Positions 45,296 through 55,507 are shown, counted from the first letter of the stretch. The stretch: DNA of 64,000 nt from QYOJ01 sp043810345 (GCA_043810345.1 JBDROF010000067.1:23889-87888); one strand, 5' to 3'. Numbers and translations: made by a program. Notes: generated by a model not told the origin, from the letters alone.

Positions 45296-46516
45296 TTATT
45301 TGATAGTTATATCCTCCGTAAAACTCAACATATGCCCCATTTTATCCCGTTTGGTTTTGAGGTAGAGCCAGTTGTTTAGGTTATGTTTCACTTCTATTGG
45401 GATACGCTCCACGATCTCAAGCCCAAAACCCTCGATCCCGCTAATCTTTTTCGGATTGTTGGTGAGCAAACGGATCTGATGGATTCCCAGGTCTGCCAGG
45501 ATCTCTGCACCGATGCCGTAATCCCGCATATCGGCCGGTAGGCCCAGGGCCTGGTTGGCCTCTACTGTATCCATTCCCTGATCCTGTAAATGGTACGCTT
45601 TCAGCTTGTTGACCAGGCCGATCCCCCGACCCTCCTGCCTCATGTAGAGCAATACCCCTTCCCCTTCCTGGTTGATCCTTTGCAGAGCCATATCAAGCTG
45701 CTCTCCGCAATCACACCGCTGGGAGCCAAATACATCTCCGGTGAGGCACTCGGAATGAACCCTCACCAGGACCGGTTCGCCATTGGCGATATCGCCCTTC
45801 ACGAGGGCCAGATGATCCTCTCCGGTGAGTTTACTCTGGTAGCTGCATGCCTTGAAGTTGCCATACCGGGTGGGAAGATCCACTATAGTATTGCAAACGA
45901 TCAGCTTTTCAGTCCTGCGCCGGTAGTCGATCAGGCCGGCAATGGTGATCATCTTCAACCCGTGTTTCTTACAGTATAAGATCAGTTCCGGGACCCGGGC
46001 CATGGAGCCATCCTCGTTCATGATCTCACAGATCACCCCGGCTGGATAGAGTCCTGCCAGACGAGCCAGGTCAATCGACGCTTCTGTATGCCCTGCTCTT
46101 ACCAGCACACCACCCTCCCGGTATTCGATTGGGAAGATGTGTCCCGGACGGGTAAAATCTTTCGCACCGGATTTCGGATCAAGTACTTTTTTAATGGTTA
46201 GTGCCCGTTCTTGCGCTGAGATCCCGGTGGTACACTCTATAGCATCAATGCTGATGGTAAAAGCCGTCCGGTTTGGGTCTGTATTCTTGGCTACCATCCG
46301 TTCAATATATAGCTCCTCTAGTCGCTCCCGCATGACCGGCATGCAAATGAGCCCGCCTCCGAACTTCGCCATGAAATTGATCGCTTCCGGAGTTGCTTTC
46401 TCGGCCGCGATTACCAGGTCGCCTTCATTCTCTCTATCCTCGTCATCGACGATCACGACCATCTTTCCCTGCTTAAAGTCCTCGATCGCCTCGGGTATTG
46501 TATTAAACGTGTGCAT
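45296..46516 (-). CDS. ribBA: Bifunctional DHBP synthase / GTP cyclohydrolase II
   Basis: 406 residues from ATG 46,516. The N-terminal half (1-205) is dihydroxybutanone-phosphate synthase ([35 protein letters not shown]); the C-terminal half is GTP cyclohydrolase II with the zinc cysteines in [20 protein letters not shown] and [17 protein letters not shown]. It supplies both precursors of riboflavin. The frame continues 17 codons upstream through boundary repeat into ribE, but the family start is the [17 protein letters not shown]. Confidence 0.97.
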   Translation of the reverse strand: MHTFNTIPEAIEDFKQGKMVVIVDDEDRENEGDLVIAAEKATPEAINFMAKFGGGLICMPVMRERLEELYIERMVAKNTDPNRTAFTISIDAIECTTGISAQERALTIKKVLDPKSGAKDFTRPGHIFPIEYREGGVLVRAGHTEASIDLARLAGLYPAGVICEIMNEDGSMARVPELILYCKKHGLKMITIAGLIDYRRRTEKLIVCNTIVDLPTRYGNFKACSYQSKLTGEDHLALVKGDIANGEPVLVRVHSECLTGDVFGSQRCDCGEQLDMALQRINQEGEGVLLYMRQEGRGIGLVNKLKAYHLQDQGMDTVEANQALGLPADMRDYGIGAEILADLGIHQIRLLTNNPKKISGIEGFGLEIVERIPIEVKHNLNNWLYLKTKRDKMGHMLSFTEDITIK

Positions 46517-46539
46517 GTTAGCTGTTAATTGTAAGATGT

Positions 46540-46562
46540 AAGTTGTCCGTAATTCGTAATTA
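46540..46562 (-). repeat. TTACGAATTACG boundary repeat after ribE
   Basis: The ribE stop TAA is directly followed, on the minus strand, by TTACGAATTACGGAC. Same family and after-stop orientation as after fabH and the decayed gene at 3391. Confidence 0.65.
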
Positions 46563-47201
46563 AACAAACCCGTTCCTCGCCAGTGTCTCCAGCGTGATGC
46601 CGGTGCCTTTGTCTCCTCCTTTCGTCAGTTTCTCCACATATTTTCCAATGATGTCACATTCGATGTTCACCGGGTCTCCGGTTCGTTTGTCCAGAATAGT
46701 GGTCTCCGCCTGGGTCAGGGGGATGATGCTTACAGAGAAGGAGCGGTTATCCATGGCTGCCACCGTCAGGCTGATGCCATCGATGGCTACAGAGCCCTTC
46801 TCCACGATATACCGAAGTAGCGCATCCCTGGTTTCGATCCGGAACCATTCTGCATTTTCCTCCTTCCGTCGTTCCATGATCCGACCGGTGTCATCAACAT
46901 GGCCGGAGACCAGGTGCCCTCCTAACCGGTCGCATAACCGCAATGCCCTTTCCAGGTTTACTTTGCTTCCTTCTTTCAGACGATGGAACGTTGTCCGGTT
47001 CATTGTTTCCGGCATTACATCCACCGTAAAGCCATCTTCGCGAAGGGCGGTGAGAGTCAGACAAACCCCATTGACAGCGATGCTGTCGCCGATACGTGTT
47101 CCCTCCAGTACCCGCTGAGCCTTCACATCCATTGCAATGGCCTTTCCACCTCTCCGGACGGAGCTGACGGCTCCCACCTCTTCTATGATTCCTGTGAACA
47201 T
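46560..47201 (-). CDS. ribE: Riboflavin synthase, alpha subunit
   Basis: Dismutates two lumazine molecules to riboflavin. 213 residues in two similar barrels: [15 protein letters not shown] at the start, [14 protein letters not shown] and [19 protein letters not shown] in the first, [13 protein letters not shown] and [20 protein letters not shown] in the second. It overlaps ribD by 19 bases. Confidence 0.96.
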   Translation of the reverse strand: MFTGIIEEVGAVSSVRRGGKAIAMDVKAQRVLEGTRIGDSIAVNGVCLTLTALREDGFTVDVMPETMNRTTFHRLKEGSKVNLERALRLCDRLGGHLVSGHVDDTGRIMERRKEENAEWFRIETRDALLRYIVEKGSVAIDGISLTVAAMDNRSFSVSIIPLTQAETTILDKRTGDPVNIECDIIGKYVEKLTKGGDKGTGITLETLARNGFV

Positions 47202-48289
47202 GATAGATACCCTTCCATCATTATATCTTCTTTCAGCATCTTCATGGAGGAGACATGAAAAGGTATCGCGTCAGAGATCCTGCGAATCCCATCCCCCTCC
47301 AGGATGGTGGGAGCTTTCTTCCCTCCTATGAACTTGGGAGCGATGAACAGTATGACCTTGTCGACAATTTTATCTCTTACTGCCGAGAAGGCCAGCGTTC
47401 CTCCTCCTTCCAGCAGCACGCTATCGATATCCATCAATCCCAGAGCAAGCATCAGGTATTCCAGGTCCACCTGCTCATTCTTCTCGGGACATACTACCAC
47501 CTGGGCTCCCATCCTCCTGATCTCGGCAAGCTTCACCGAAGGGGCCTGCTTGGTTACCGCCACAACGGTCAGCTGCGGATTGGTAGTCAACACATGGGAG
47601 TCCAGCGAGATCCGGGCCAACGAATCAACTACCACCTTCAGGGGGTCCTTGCTGATTTTCCTGCTACGCCGGGCATCGAGTTTCGGATTGTCTTTCAGTA
47701 CCGTTCCTACCCCCACCATGATGGCTGAAAGTTCATGCCGCAGCTGGTGTGCCAGTTTGCGTGACGATTCTCCGGAGATCCAGCGGGAGTCACCTGTAGC
47801 CGTGGCAATCTTCCCATCCAGGGTCATAGCCCCTTTGAAAATACAGAAGGGCTTCCGGGTGGTGATAAACTTTACAAAAGCTTCGTTGAGGATCACCGCT
47901 TCCTCCTCCAGGAGTCCGGTCTTCACAATTACCCTCTTGCTCCTCAGGTACTGAATCCCTTTTCCATTTACTTTTGGATTTGGGTCTTCCATTGCAATCA
48001 CCACTTTCCGGATCCCTTTTTCTATAATCAGCTCCACACAGGGCGGTGTCTTCCCCTGGTGGACACAGGGCTCCAGGTTGAGGTAGAGGGTGGCTCCTCG
48101 TGGAGACCTGATACACGAATTGATGGCATTGACCTCTGCATGCGGGCCACCATAGAATTCATGGTACCCCTGTCCGATGAGGATATTATTTTTAACGATC
48201 ACCGCGCCAACCATCGGATTGGGATTGGTCCATCCAGCCCCTTTCCTGGCCAGCTTCAACGCCAGCTTCATGTATTTTCTATCGTCCAT
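47183..48289 (-). CDS. ribD: Riboflavin biosynthesis deaminase/reductase
   Basis: Bifunctional enzyme carrying out the deamination and reduction steps of the riboflavin pathway. 368 residues. N-terminal deaminase with zinc ligands in GPHAEVNAI and LEPCVHQGKTPPCVE; C-terminal reductase (about 150-368) with TLDGKIATATGDSRWISGE and VLLEGGGTLAFSAV. ATG 48,289 gives MDDRKYMKLALKLARKGAGW, as expected; a GTG just before it (48,290-48,292) is possible. First gene of the operon under the FMN riboswitch; the T-run of the riboswitch terminator directly touches its start codon. Confidence 0.96.
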   Translation of the reverse strand: MDDRKYMKLALKLARKGAGWTNPNPMVGAVIVKNNILIGQGYHEFYGGPHAEVNAINSCIRSPRGATLYLNLEPCVHQGKTPPCVELIIEKGIRKVVIAMEDPNPKVNGKGIQYLRSKRVIVKTGLLEEEAVILNEAFVKFITTRKPFCIFKGAMTLDGKIATATGDSRWISGESSRKLAHQLRHELSAIMVGVGTVLKDNPKLDARRSRKISKDPLKVVVDSLARISLDSHVLTTNPQLTVVAVTKQAPSVKLAEIRRMGAQVVVCPEKNEQVDLEYLMLALGLMDIDSVLLEGGGTLAFSAVRDKIVDKVILFIAPKFIGGKKAPTILEGDGIRRISDAIPFHVSSMKMLKEDIMMEGYLSCSQES

Positions 48290-48292
48290 CAC

Positions 48293-48342
48293 AAAAAAAA
48301 GACCCTGGAGATAAGAAGCGCATTGCTGCGTATTTCCAGGGC
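48293..48342 (-). terminator. Intrinsic terminator of the FMN riboswitch expression platform
   Basis: On the minus strand CCCTGGA (48,341-48,335) pairs with TCCAGGG (48,309-48,303), followed by a T-run at 48,300-48,293. It lies between the aptamer and ribD, so it probably stops transcription when FMN is bound. The T-run ends at the base before the GTG/ATG of ribD. Confidence 0.8.
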
Positions 48343-48388
48343 CATATATAAACCTTTATGAATTGCTTTTAAAAGCAACCCCATTGCT

Positions 48389-48505
48389 ATTCTTCTTCCA
48401 TCCAGACTATAACTGTCGGTGCCGTAGTTTCAACGGCTCGGCCCCGAGTACTCGGCGCTCGCGGACTATACCGCCGGTCGGGAATCTCACCCTGCCCTGA
48501 AGAAT
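48389..48505 (-). ncRNA. FMN riboswitch (RFN element)
   Basis: The minus strand carries the conserved RFN parts in order: TCAGGGCAGGGTGAGATTCC, GACCGGCGGTATAG, CCGCGAG, a variable hairpin (CCGAGTACTCGG), GCCGTTGAAACTACGGC, and ACCGACAGTTATAGTCTGGA followed by TGGAAGAAGA, which pairs back to the start (TTCTTCA). Upstream of ribD-ribE-ribBA-ribH, it senses FMN and switches the operon off. Confidence 0.95.
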
Positions 48506-48555
48506 CTAATTCATGTAAAGAACATATCCCAGGTTTACCCTGGTATTTGCAGGTG

Positions 48556-48563
48556 CAAAGATA
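48556..48563 (-). promoter_or_regulatory. Putative -7 box (TATCTTTG) for the rib operon
   Basis: Exact TAnnTTTG on the minus strand, about 50 bases before the aptamer. A small hairpin (CCAGG GTAAA CCTGG) lies between it and the aptamer. No -33 TTTG is found at the right distance. Confidence 0.5.
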
Positions 48564-48665
48564 CGATAATATTAATTAATTTGTATCACCTTCCTGTGGA
48601 TTTGTTTTTCGCCATACCGAATGAGAAGCAGGTTATATCCAGCGGGTTAAAGTTTGGTCATCCAT

Positions 48666-51017
48666 TTACTTCACCACCAGCTTTCGCACGATAGTGCCAA
48701 GCTGGCTGCGGACCTGGACAACGTAAATACCTCCCGGGTATCCGCTGAGATCGACCTTTCTGACTGCCGATGTCTGTCCGGCTTCCAGGATCTCGTGATG
48801 GATATATTTGCCCATGATGGTGGTGATAGAGATAGCCGTTTCAAATCCGCCGAGCCCTTGCAGGTTCATCGTCACAAAACCACGGGTTGGATTGGGGATC
48901 AGGAAGAGATAGAATCCTTCAGCTCCAATCTCCGGTACGTCCACGTTGGGAACAAAGAATATATTCACCTCATCCGAAACGGTATCCGGGCAATTGGGGT
49001 GAGGTGTGGCCGTCAGGGTAAGCGTGACCAGTCCGGAGGTAAGATCGTTGGTCCCCGGATAGTAGTAAGTCTCCGCTATTGTATCTTTCCAGAAATAGCC
49101 GTCGCCCGAAGTGGTCCAGAGTAAGGTCAGATAGTTGGAAGCCGATCCGTAGCAATTGATGATCTGAACGGTGTTGGAATAAGTGGTATCGTTTCCGGCA
49201 AATACAATGGGATTCTCATTGACCGTCACAGAAGCGGTATCAGTCTTGGTTTGAGTTCCGTCATCCACTACGCAATAATACTTTGTATTTTCTGTTGGAA
49301 TGGCCCATGGATTTTGCAGGTTGGATGCAAATCCGGCGGGGATGGAGCCCCAGGAGTAGGTGTAGGTTCCGCTACCGCCAGAAGCCATGACATCCAATTG
49401 CGTGGAATCTCCCATGCAAATCTCATCCGGGGTTGCAGTAGCAGTCACACACATTATTCCGTCAAAACTGAATGAGGCAATCCTCGTTTTCCAGTTTGCG
49501 TAAGATGTATTCGCGTAGTATTCCTGCGTATACCAGAATTTACCGATCTCAACAGGATCAGCAACCATGGCGCTGTAATCACCCCAACGACCGGTATTGG
49601 ATGTCTGAGACCCACCCCCATTATAAATTCCTTGTTCATTAATGGTCATGACACCCAATGGATCGCAGCTCATTCGACCGGTATAACGGATAGAAGGATA
49701 CATCGTTGAACTGGAAATGGAATAACCGAGTGCAATGTTCCCCAATGAATCCATGGCAATGCTTCCCATCCAGCGATGGTTTGCATCCGGAGAGTAAGTG
49801 CCTTCCTGGTACAGACTCCAACCTGATCCGCTATTGCGTACTTCCATCCATCGTATTCCTGCCACGGATCCGTCGAGTTTCACCGTCGTGTTCAGAAGCA
49901 TTGACCAGTGGTCCGTAAATTTTCTGAAAGGCATACGTAGCATAATGCGTTTACCAGACATCGCATCAAGTTTCTGGCTTGTACCTTTCTGAGGGATGTC
50001 ATTTCCATTACCGAACGTCGAGAATGCACTGATTGGAACGGTTTTAACCAGGGTGAATGTGGAATTGGCAGGAGTGGTCCAATCCGCGTGAAAATGATTG
50101 ATTTTTATACTTGCAGCAGTTCCACTGATCAGATAGCAAACAGGGCAGGGTGTTGTATCAGCAGGAAAATCACTGTCGCAATCTGCTGAAAGGGGACCCT
50201 CCGATGAAGAAGGAAGATTAAACGTGATCATGGTGGAGGTCGGAGCTCCCGCAAGCATTTTTTCTCTATCCATAGCCACTACAGCGGGGCCAAGCCAATT
50301 ACCGGAACCAGAAGCAAAACGGCGGATTACCATGTAATAACCATCACCCCATACGGAGAGTTTAGGGTAATCAGGCATATCACTAAAAGTAAACTGGTAT
50401 CGATACCAGCTACCTGTTGGATCAGAAGTTTGTGAAATGGCAACCATTTCGTAAAAAGGTCCATAAGGGTAGTTAGGAAGAGAAAACTGACTGAAAAGCC
50501 ACCTATCGGCATTTTCATCATAAAGAACGATCGCATCCCCGTCATTGGAATTATTAGGCATGCCAGCAAAAATCGAGCTGTTTTGTAAAGGGCCGATCAA
50601 CTTGACCCCGGTTTTATTGTAGATGGCGAATCTTACGTTGACAACCTGGAAATAATGATTCGGGCCTACATCACCATCTGAATCCGGAGGATAATACCCC
50701 GACATTCCAATGCCTTCAAAGTTCTGGATTGTGGTATCGGCTGGGATCTGTCCGAAAAATGATTGCCTGACCGGATCTTCAACAAAAAAATCAGCAACAT
50801 CCATATCATTAGAATAAACATTCGTCGGATTTTTAACAATGCCCTCTTTCCAGGACATATCAACCCGGGCAGTGGTATCTTGCATCATATCCCGCAACGG
50901 AGGTGAAATGTCGAAATAGACAGCTTTTGAAACAATGGGTCGGGAAGTCTCCTCCTGGGCAAAAAGACTTCCAATGGAGATCACCATCCCCATAAAAAGA
51001 AGGAACAATTTTTTCAT
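48666..51017 (-). CDS. Large secreted protein with T9SS type A sorting domain
   Basis: 783 residues from ATG 51,017 (21 more in-frame codons upstream cross the promoter). Signal peptide ends near SLFAQ. The first 500 residues form a beta-rich region with DSDGDVGPNHYFQVVNVRFA and several W-x-x-Y motifs, a propeller-like secreted enzyme or adhesin that I do not recognise. Two Ig/PKD-like segments follow (SGGSGTYTYSWGSIPAGF; LLWTTSGDGYFWKDT). The last 75 residues are a T9SS type A sorting domain (LIPNPTRGFVTMNLQG, LSGYPGGIYVVQVRSQLG, IVRKLVVK), so it is exported through the T9SS and attached or released at the surface. Export would depend on machinery such as PorE encoded at 41.6 kb. Confidence 0.85.
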   Translation of the reverse strand: MKKLFLLFMGMVISIGSLFAQEETSRPIVSKAVYFDISPPLRDMMQDTTARVDMSWKEGIVKNPTNVYSNDMDVADFFVEDPVRQSFFGQIPADTTIQNFEGIGMSGYYPPDSDGDVGPNHYFQVVNVRFAIYNKTGVKLIGPLQNSSIFAGMPNNSNDGDAIVLYDENADRWLFSQFSLPNYPYGPFYEMVAISQTSDPTGSWYRYQFTFSDMPDYPKLSVWGDGYYMVIRRFASGSGNWLGPAVVAMDREKMLAGAPTSTMITFNLPSSSEGPLSADCDSDFPADTTPCPVCYLISGTAASIKINHFHADWTTPANSTFTLVKTVPISAFSTFGNGNDIPQKGTSQKLDAMSGKRIMLRMPFRKFTDHWSMLLNTTVKLDGSVAGIRWMEVRNSGSGWSLYQEGTYSPDANHRWMGSIAMDSLGNIALGYSISSSTMYPSIRYTGRMSCDPLGVMTINEQGIYNGGGSQTSNTGRWGDYSAMVADPVEIGKFWYTQEYYANTSYANWKTRIASFSFDGIMCVTATATPDEICMGDSTQLDVMASGGSGTYTYSWGSIPAGFASNLQNPWAIPTENTKYYCVVDDGTQTKTDTASVTVNENPIVFAGNDTTYSNTVQIINCYGSASNYLTLLWTTSGDGYFWKDTIAETYYYPGTNDLTSGLVTLTLTATPHPNCPDTVSDEVNIFFVPNVDVPEIGAEGFYLFLIPNPTRGFVTMNLQGLGGFETAISITTIMGKYIHHEILEAGQTSAVRKVDLSGYPGGIYVVQVRSQLGTIVRKLVVK

Positions 51018-51042
51018 GATCATAATATTAATAAATCTACGG

Positions 51043-51050
51043 CAAAGATA
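51043..51050 (-). promoter_or_regulatory. Putative -7 box (TATCTTTG) for the T9SS cargo gene
   Basis: Exact match on the minus strand, 26 bases before the ATG at 51,017. It overlaps the frame's longer N-terminal reading and so supports the shorter start. No -33 TTTG is seen. Confidence 0.5.
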
Positions 51051-51120
51051 ATAAAAAAGTTGTTTGGAATGATTCCACACTAAAAAGAAGTAATTTTATC
51101 TTTTCAAATTTTCATTCCAT

Positions 51121-51825
51121 ATGAACATCATTGTCACCGGAGCCAGCCAGGGTATTGGCAACGAAATCGTAAAGATTTTTTCCAGGTTGAAGAAAACCCA
51201 CGTGATCGCTATCTCACGCAATGAAAAGCAACTTCAGGCCCTGGTGGATGAATGCAAACGGAATAATCCCGATGCCAACGTCACATCGTATGCCTTTGAT
51301 CTGACCCAGTTTGATTTCTATCCGCTGGTGATCCAGCGCATCGAAACCTTCATGCCCCACTGCGATATCCTGATCAACAACGCCGGAAAACTGATCCAAA
51401 AACCATTCAAAAAGATCGACCAGAGCGGGTTCGATGATATCTTCAACGTCAATGTGAAAGGACTCTTTTTCTTCACGCAGGCCATTTTACCTTTGATGAG
51501 CAAAGGAGGACACATTGTGAACATCGGTAGTATTGGTGGGCTCCAGGGAAGTAAAAAATTCAAAGGTCTTACCGCTTACAGCGCCAGCAAAGGAGCGGTT
51601 GCCATTCTTACAGAAGCGCTGGCCGAGGAGCTGGAGGAGGATGAGATCCGGGTCAACTGTCTGGCTCTTGGCGGGGTGGGTACGGAGATGTTTCAAAAAG
51701 CCTTCCCCCACGCTGAAGCCTCTTACAGCCCAAACCAAATGGCCCAGTACATTGTTGATTTCGCTCTGAACGGCTGGAAACACTTTAACGGAAAGGTGTT
51801 GCCAGTGTCGGTAACGACGCCTTAG
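51121..51825 (+). CDS. Short-chain dehydrogenase/reductase
   Basis: 234 residues, classical SDR. Cofactor motif TGASQGIG at 6-13 with basic residues after the second strand (SRNEKQ), which favours NADPH; NNAG at 86-89; catalytic S137, Y153 and K157 (YSASK). The substrate is not known; FabG-like 3-oxoacyl reductases are the nearest general match. It stands alone, divergent from the T9SS cargo gene. Confidence 0.9.
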   Translation: MNIIVTGASQGIGNEIVKIFSRLKKTHVIAISRNEKQLQALVDECKRNNPDANVTSYAFDLTQFDFYPLVIQRIETFMPHCDILINNAGKLIQKPFKKIDQSGFDDIFNVNVKGLFFFTQAILPLMSKGGHIVNIGSIGGLQGSKKFKGLTAYSASKGAVAILTEALAEELEEDEIRVNCLALGGVGTEMFQKAFPHAEASYSPNQMAQYIVDFALNGWKHFNGKVLPVSVTTP

Positions 51826-51868
51826 AAGGTTAGTTGGCAGTTCGCAGTTGGCAGTTGGACAGTTCGCT
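51826..51868 (+). repeat. CAGTTGGCAGTT boundary repeat after the SDR gene
   Basis: AGTTGGCAGTTCGCAGTTGG and CAGTTGGACAGTTCGC start 6 bases after the SDR TAG. The reverse complement, CCAACTGCCAACTG, occurs before atpC and before the response-regulator gene. Confidence 0.8.
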
Positions 51869-51910
51869 AAAAAAAGAGTGTTGGGCTAATGGTTGAAGCC
51901 GGCAAATAAT

Positions 51911-51918
51911 TACCTTTG
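51911..51918 (+). promoter_or_regulatory. Putative -7 box (TACCTTTG) for the giant surface protein gene
   Basis: Exact TAnnTTTG, 35 bases before the ATG at 51,953. No good -33 element. Confidence 0.4.
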
Positions 51919-51952
51919 ATGGACATGCTTCAGATCTGCCTGGAATATTGAA

Positions 51953-54900
51953 ATGAGACCACTCACCCCCTTTTTTTTCTTCTTTTCCATTTTCTTAATC
52001 GGTGTCTCGTACGACGCATTCAGCGAAGGAACAAAAGAGGTGATGCCTTATCCGAGCCCGTATACAGCAGGGCTTTATCTGGTAAATTCAACCACTGGAT
52101 TATATCCCGAATTTGCCATCGCAGGTTGTCCTCCAAACTACCGGCTGAATATCCATGTCAAACAGGTTGGAGAAGAGATCCTGTTTGGGATACAATCTCC
52201 CTCTTTCCCACAAAACATACAGTTTCAACTGCGGAAGCCAGACGGTTCGATTGCCATGACCGGGATCTGTCCCGTTACAGGTAGTCAGCCCGGGTTCATT
52301 TCCACCTATAATCAGGCAATCACCGGGCCCTTTCCGGCATATGGCGGGTATACCCCTCTGGCGTATAAGGTGACCAGCCTTACAGATACCGGTAACTACT
52401 ATTTTGAAATTGCCAATCTGACTCCAAATCAAAGCTGCATTTTCGAATACTGGGACTTCCAGGTGGTTTCCGGGGCGCATTCCCCGCCCATTCCGGACGA
52501 TACGATCAAAGGCCGGGTTTGGTCACAATCCTGGCAGGTCTATACGGCCCTGAACCCAAATTTTGTATTCAACGGAAAGTTTTTTGTTTATTCCGATGAT
52601 GGGATTGTCACGAAGCTGAGCTTCAGCGACGCCCGCATCGGAGCTGCGACCATTTTCTGTAATCCTCACGGATGCCGTAACACCGGCAATGTTATTACCG
52701 ACCGTCAATCGGTCAATGAAAATACCTTTCTGACCTTCCCCGAAATTGCCGATTACCGGGTGTTTCTGAATGATCCCGACAGCACTCTCTATCCCAGCGG
52801 AGCATTCGGACAAATTATCGGATCCCCCGGCATGATTCCGGATACGACTTTCCCCCCCTGTAGCGGCCCTCAACTTATCCTGGTTCAGGTCAACAAGTCT
52901 GGTAACGTTAGTATTGAACTCTCTTTCCCATATGGTTTCCCGGGAACTACAGTACATCTCTTTTCTTCGGTGGTGCCGGGGATTAACCAGATCCCCTGGA
53001 ATGGCCTGGACGGGCAAGGCAATCCGGTTCCGGATGGCACACCTGTAACGATCACTGTTACGTTTGCCAACGGTCTGACGAACCTGCCGATATGGGATCA
53101 GGAGACAAATCCGATGGGATTCGTCATTTCCCTGATCCGACCTGTGAATTCATCTGTGCAGACGATTGAAACGTTCTGGGATGACTCGCAACTGACTCCC
53201 TTTTACATGTGTCCCGTTGCCCCCCAAACATCCAACCTCTCTGGTTGTTTGCCTGGATCCATCCCGGGATATCCGGGATGTCATCCCTGGGGATTGAACG
53301 AGCCCGATTGTCATGATAAAATGATCAACACCTGGTGGTATGGCAGTTCCAGTACGGCAAGTGCCACTGAACTATTTCCCGGCACTCCGGATCCGCCTGT
53401 TGGTTTCGGTGATACCCGATGCGGCTATGGACCCGTAATACTGCATGCCACCCCTCCTCCCTTCTGTACGGTCGACTGGTACGATACAATCACCGGTGGA
53501 GCGCCCCTGCTTGTAGGGGATACCACCTTTATCACCCCGATCCTTTTAGCTACCACTACTTTTTATGCGGAGTCACGAAACGAGAGCACCAATTGTCGCA
53601 GTGCGGCCCGAACACCTGTGTTGGCGATAATCCTGCCAACTCCCACACCCTCCATACAGGGTCCTGATACTACCTGCACCGGAACCTCCGGCTATATTTA
53701 CCAGACAGAACCCGGGAAAAACAATTACAAATGGTGGCTCTCATCCGGCGGGTTGATCACCTCTCCCAATGGAACCAGTACCATTATGGTTACCTGGACC
53801 GAACCGGGTCGCCATTCAGTATTTGTTACCTATGCGGATTCAAATGGTTGTCAGGCTTCCGTGCCCTCTGAATTCCAGGTCATCGTCCTACCTCTCCCTG
53901 CTGGCGCCGGCCCCGTCAATGGCCCCACCCCCATATGTGCCGGGAGTGAAGGTGTTGTGTACATGGTGGACCCCATTGTGTGGGCGGAAAGCTACACCTG
54001 GTCGCTGCCTCCAGGCTTTACTATCGCCTCCGGAGCCGGCACCAACATCATTATCATCAACGCAGACCTCAATGCCACATCGGGAGAGATCTCAGTTTAT
54101 GGTACAAACCTTTGCGGTGACGGGCTCTCCTCTCCACCCTATCCGGTCACCGTGATCCAGCCACCTGCAGCATCAGCCGGTCCTGGCGAAACGATTTGCC
54201 AGGGAACCGCTTTTACCATTACCGGGGCCACCGCTACCGGGTTTACCTCCCTCCATTGGATCTCAAACGGAACAGGGAACCTGGAGGATGCAGGTTCTCT
54301 TTCACCCACTTACATTCCGGGTACCGGGGAGACTGGAGCGATCATCCTGACTCTGATCGCGGAGAATCCTCCGTGTCAGGCCGACAGCTCTTCGATGACC
54401 CTATGGATCGAAGCGGCAGTTACTGTCGACGCCGGTCCGGATCTGAATAGCTGCTTTATCACCCCGGTGTCCATGGAAGGAGCTACAGCCTCCCACTTCC
54501 AATCACTACAATGGAGCACCTCCGGGACGGGGAGTTTCGATGATCCCTCGTTTCTCCATCCACACTATTTCCCTTCTTCAGAAGATCTGAACTCCGGGGT
54601 GGTCACGTTGACCATGACCGCTTTTGCAACGCAGCCATGTACAGATGAATCCGATAACATGCAGGTGACCTTCTCCTCCCCTCCTGCAGGCGATGCGGGA
54701 GCTGATGCTTCGATCTGCGAAGGCACCGGTTACCAGGTGACCGGAGCTGTGGCGGACCACTTTTCTGCTTTGCTCTGGGAACACGACGGAGCAGGTTTCC
54801 TGGAAGGGGCCAACACCATCTCCCCCATCTACATGCCGGCTTCAGGAGAGAGTGGGTCGGTTACGCTCACCCTTACCATCTTTGGAGAAGAGGCCTGTTC

Positions 54901-55501
54901 TGATTCCATACTGATGAAGGAGATGCAGATCTATATCTATGCCCTGGAGGTGGATGCCGGCTTCGATCAGTCAGTCGACTCCGGAGCCATCACGATCCTG
55001 GCCGGCATGGTGGAAGCCGGGTCGGGCGAGTACCTCATCTCCTGGGAGCCTGCCGTTTGGGTAGTAGATCCAACAGCGCTGAAGACTACTACGCATCCTT
55101 TACTAACCAGTACCTGGTTCACCCTGACGGTAACCGACCGGATTTCGGGATGTACACGTTCCGACAGTCTGTGGGTTCAGGTGAACTCCCAACCGCCACC
55201 ACCACCGCCGGAACCTGATTGCCTGGAGGTGTACAACGTAATCACCCCGAACGGGGATGGCATTAACGACACCTGGATCATCACCTGCATTGAACAGTAT
55301 CCCGATAACACAGTGCAGATTGTCAACCGCTGGGGCAATCGCATCCGCAGCTTCGACCGGTACGATAACGCCGACCAGGTGTGGAATGGCACCAACCACC
55401 GGGGAGAACCGGTCCCCGACGGCACCTATTATTATATCCTGACCATCAAGGATATGGAGCCCAGAACCGGCTGGATATTTGTCAGGGGAGGAACAAAGTA
55501 A
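51953..55501 (+). CDS. Giant surface protein with gliding-type (CHU_C) T9SS sorting domain
   Basis: 1182 residues. Signal peptide (cleavage near residue 24). Residues about 30-468 form an N-terminal module shared with the protein encoded at 60,719; within it VWSQSWQVY, FCNPHGCRNTGN, a FlgD-Ig-like WNGLDGQGNPVPDGTPVTIT and a GCHPWG/NTWWYGSSS end stand out. Then come about five Ig/PKD-like domains (motifs PDTTCTGTSGYIYQT, SYTWSLPPGF, GLVTLTMTA-type strands). Residues about 1090-1182 are the gliding-motility-associated C-terminal domain (VITPNGDGINDTWIITCIEQ, VQIVNRWGNRI, VPDGTYYYILTIKD). It is T9SS cargo, probably an adhesin. The PorP/SprF gene follows after 6 bases; such partners help export or anchor gliding-type cargo. 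Confidence 0.88.
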   Translation: MRPLTPFFFFFSIFLIGVSYDAFSEGTKEVMPYPSPYTAGLYLVNSTTGLYPEFAIAGCPPNYRLNIHVKQVGEEILFGIQSPSFPQNIQFQLRKPDGSIAMTGICPVTGSQPGFISTYNQAITGPFPAYGGYTPLAYKVTSLTDTGNYYFEIANLTPNQSCIFEYWDFQVVSGAHSPPIPDDTIKGRVWSQSWQVYTALNPNFVFNGKFFVYSDDGIVTKLSFSDARIGAATIFCNPHGCRNTGNVITDRQSVNENTFLTFPEIADYRVFLNDPDSTLYPSGAFGQIIGSPGMIPDTTFPPCSGPQLILVQVNKSGNVSIELSFPYGFPGTTVHLFSSVVPGINQIPWNGLDGQGNPVPDGTPVTITVTFANGLTNLPIWDQETNPMGFVISLIRPVNSSVQTIETFWDDSQLTPFYMCPVAPQTSNLSGCLPGSIPGYPGCHPWGLNEPDCHDKMINTWWYGSSSTASATELFPGTPDPPVGFGDTRCGYGPVILHATPPPFCTVDWYDTITGGAPLLVGDTTFITPILLATTTFYAESRNESTNCRSAARTPVLAIILPTPTPSIQGPDTTCTGTSGYIYQTEPGKNNYKWWLSSGGLITSPNGTSTIMVTWTEPGRHSVFVTYADSNGCQASVPSEFQVIVLPLPAGAGPVNGPTPICAGSEGVVYMVDPIVWAESYTWSLPPGFTIASGAGTNIIIINADLNATSGEISVYGTNLCGDGLSSPPYPVTVIQPPAASAGPGETICQGTAFTITGATATGFTSLHWISNGTGNLEDAGSLSPTYIPGTGETGAIILTLIAENPPCQADSSSMTLWIEAAVTVDAGPDLNSCFITPVSMEGATASHFQSLQWSTSGTGSFDDPSFLHPHYFPSSEDLNSGVVTLTMTAFATQPCTDESDNMQVTFSSPPAGDAGADASICEGTGYQVTGAVADHFSALLWEHDGAGFLEGANTISPIYMPASGESGSVTLTLTIFGEEACSDSILMKEMQIYIYALEVDAGFDQSVDSGAITILAGMVEAGSGEYLISWEPAVWVVDPTALKTTTHPLLTSTWFTLTVTDRISGCTRSDSLWVQVNSQPPPPPPEPDCLEVYNVITPNGDGINDTWIITCIEQYPDNTVQIVNRWGNRIRSFDRYDNADQVWNGTNHRGEPVPDGTYYYILTIKDMEPRTGWIFVRGGTK

Positions 55502-55507
55502 CGGAGT

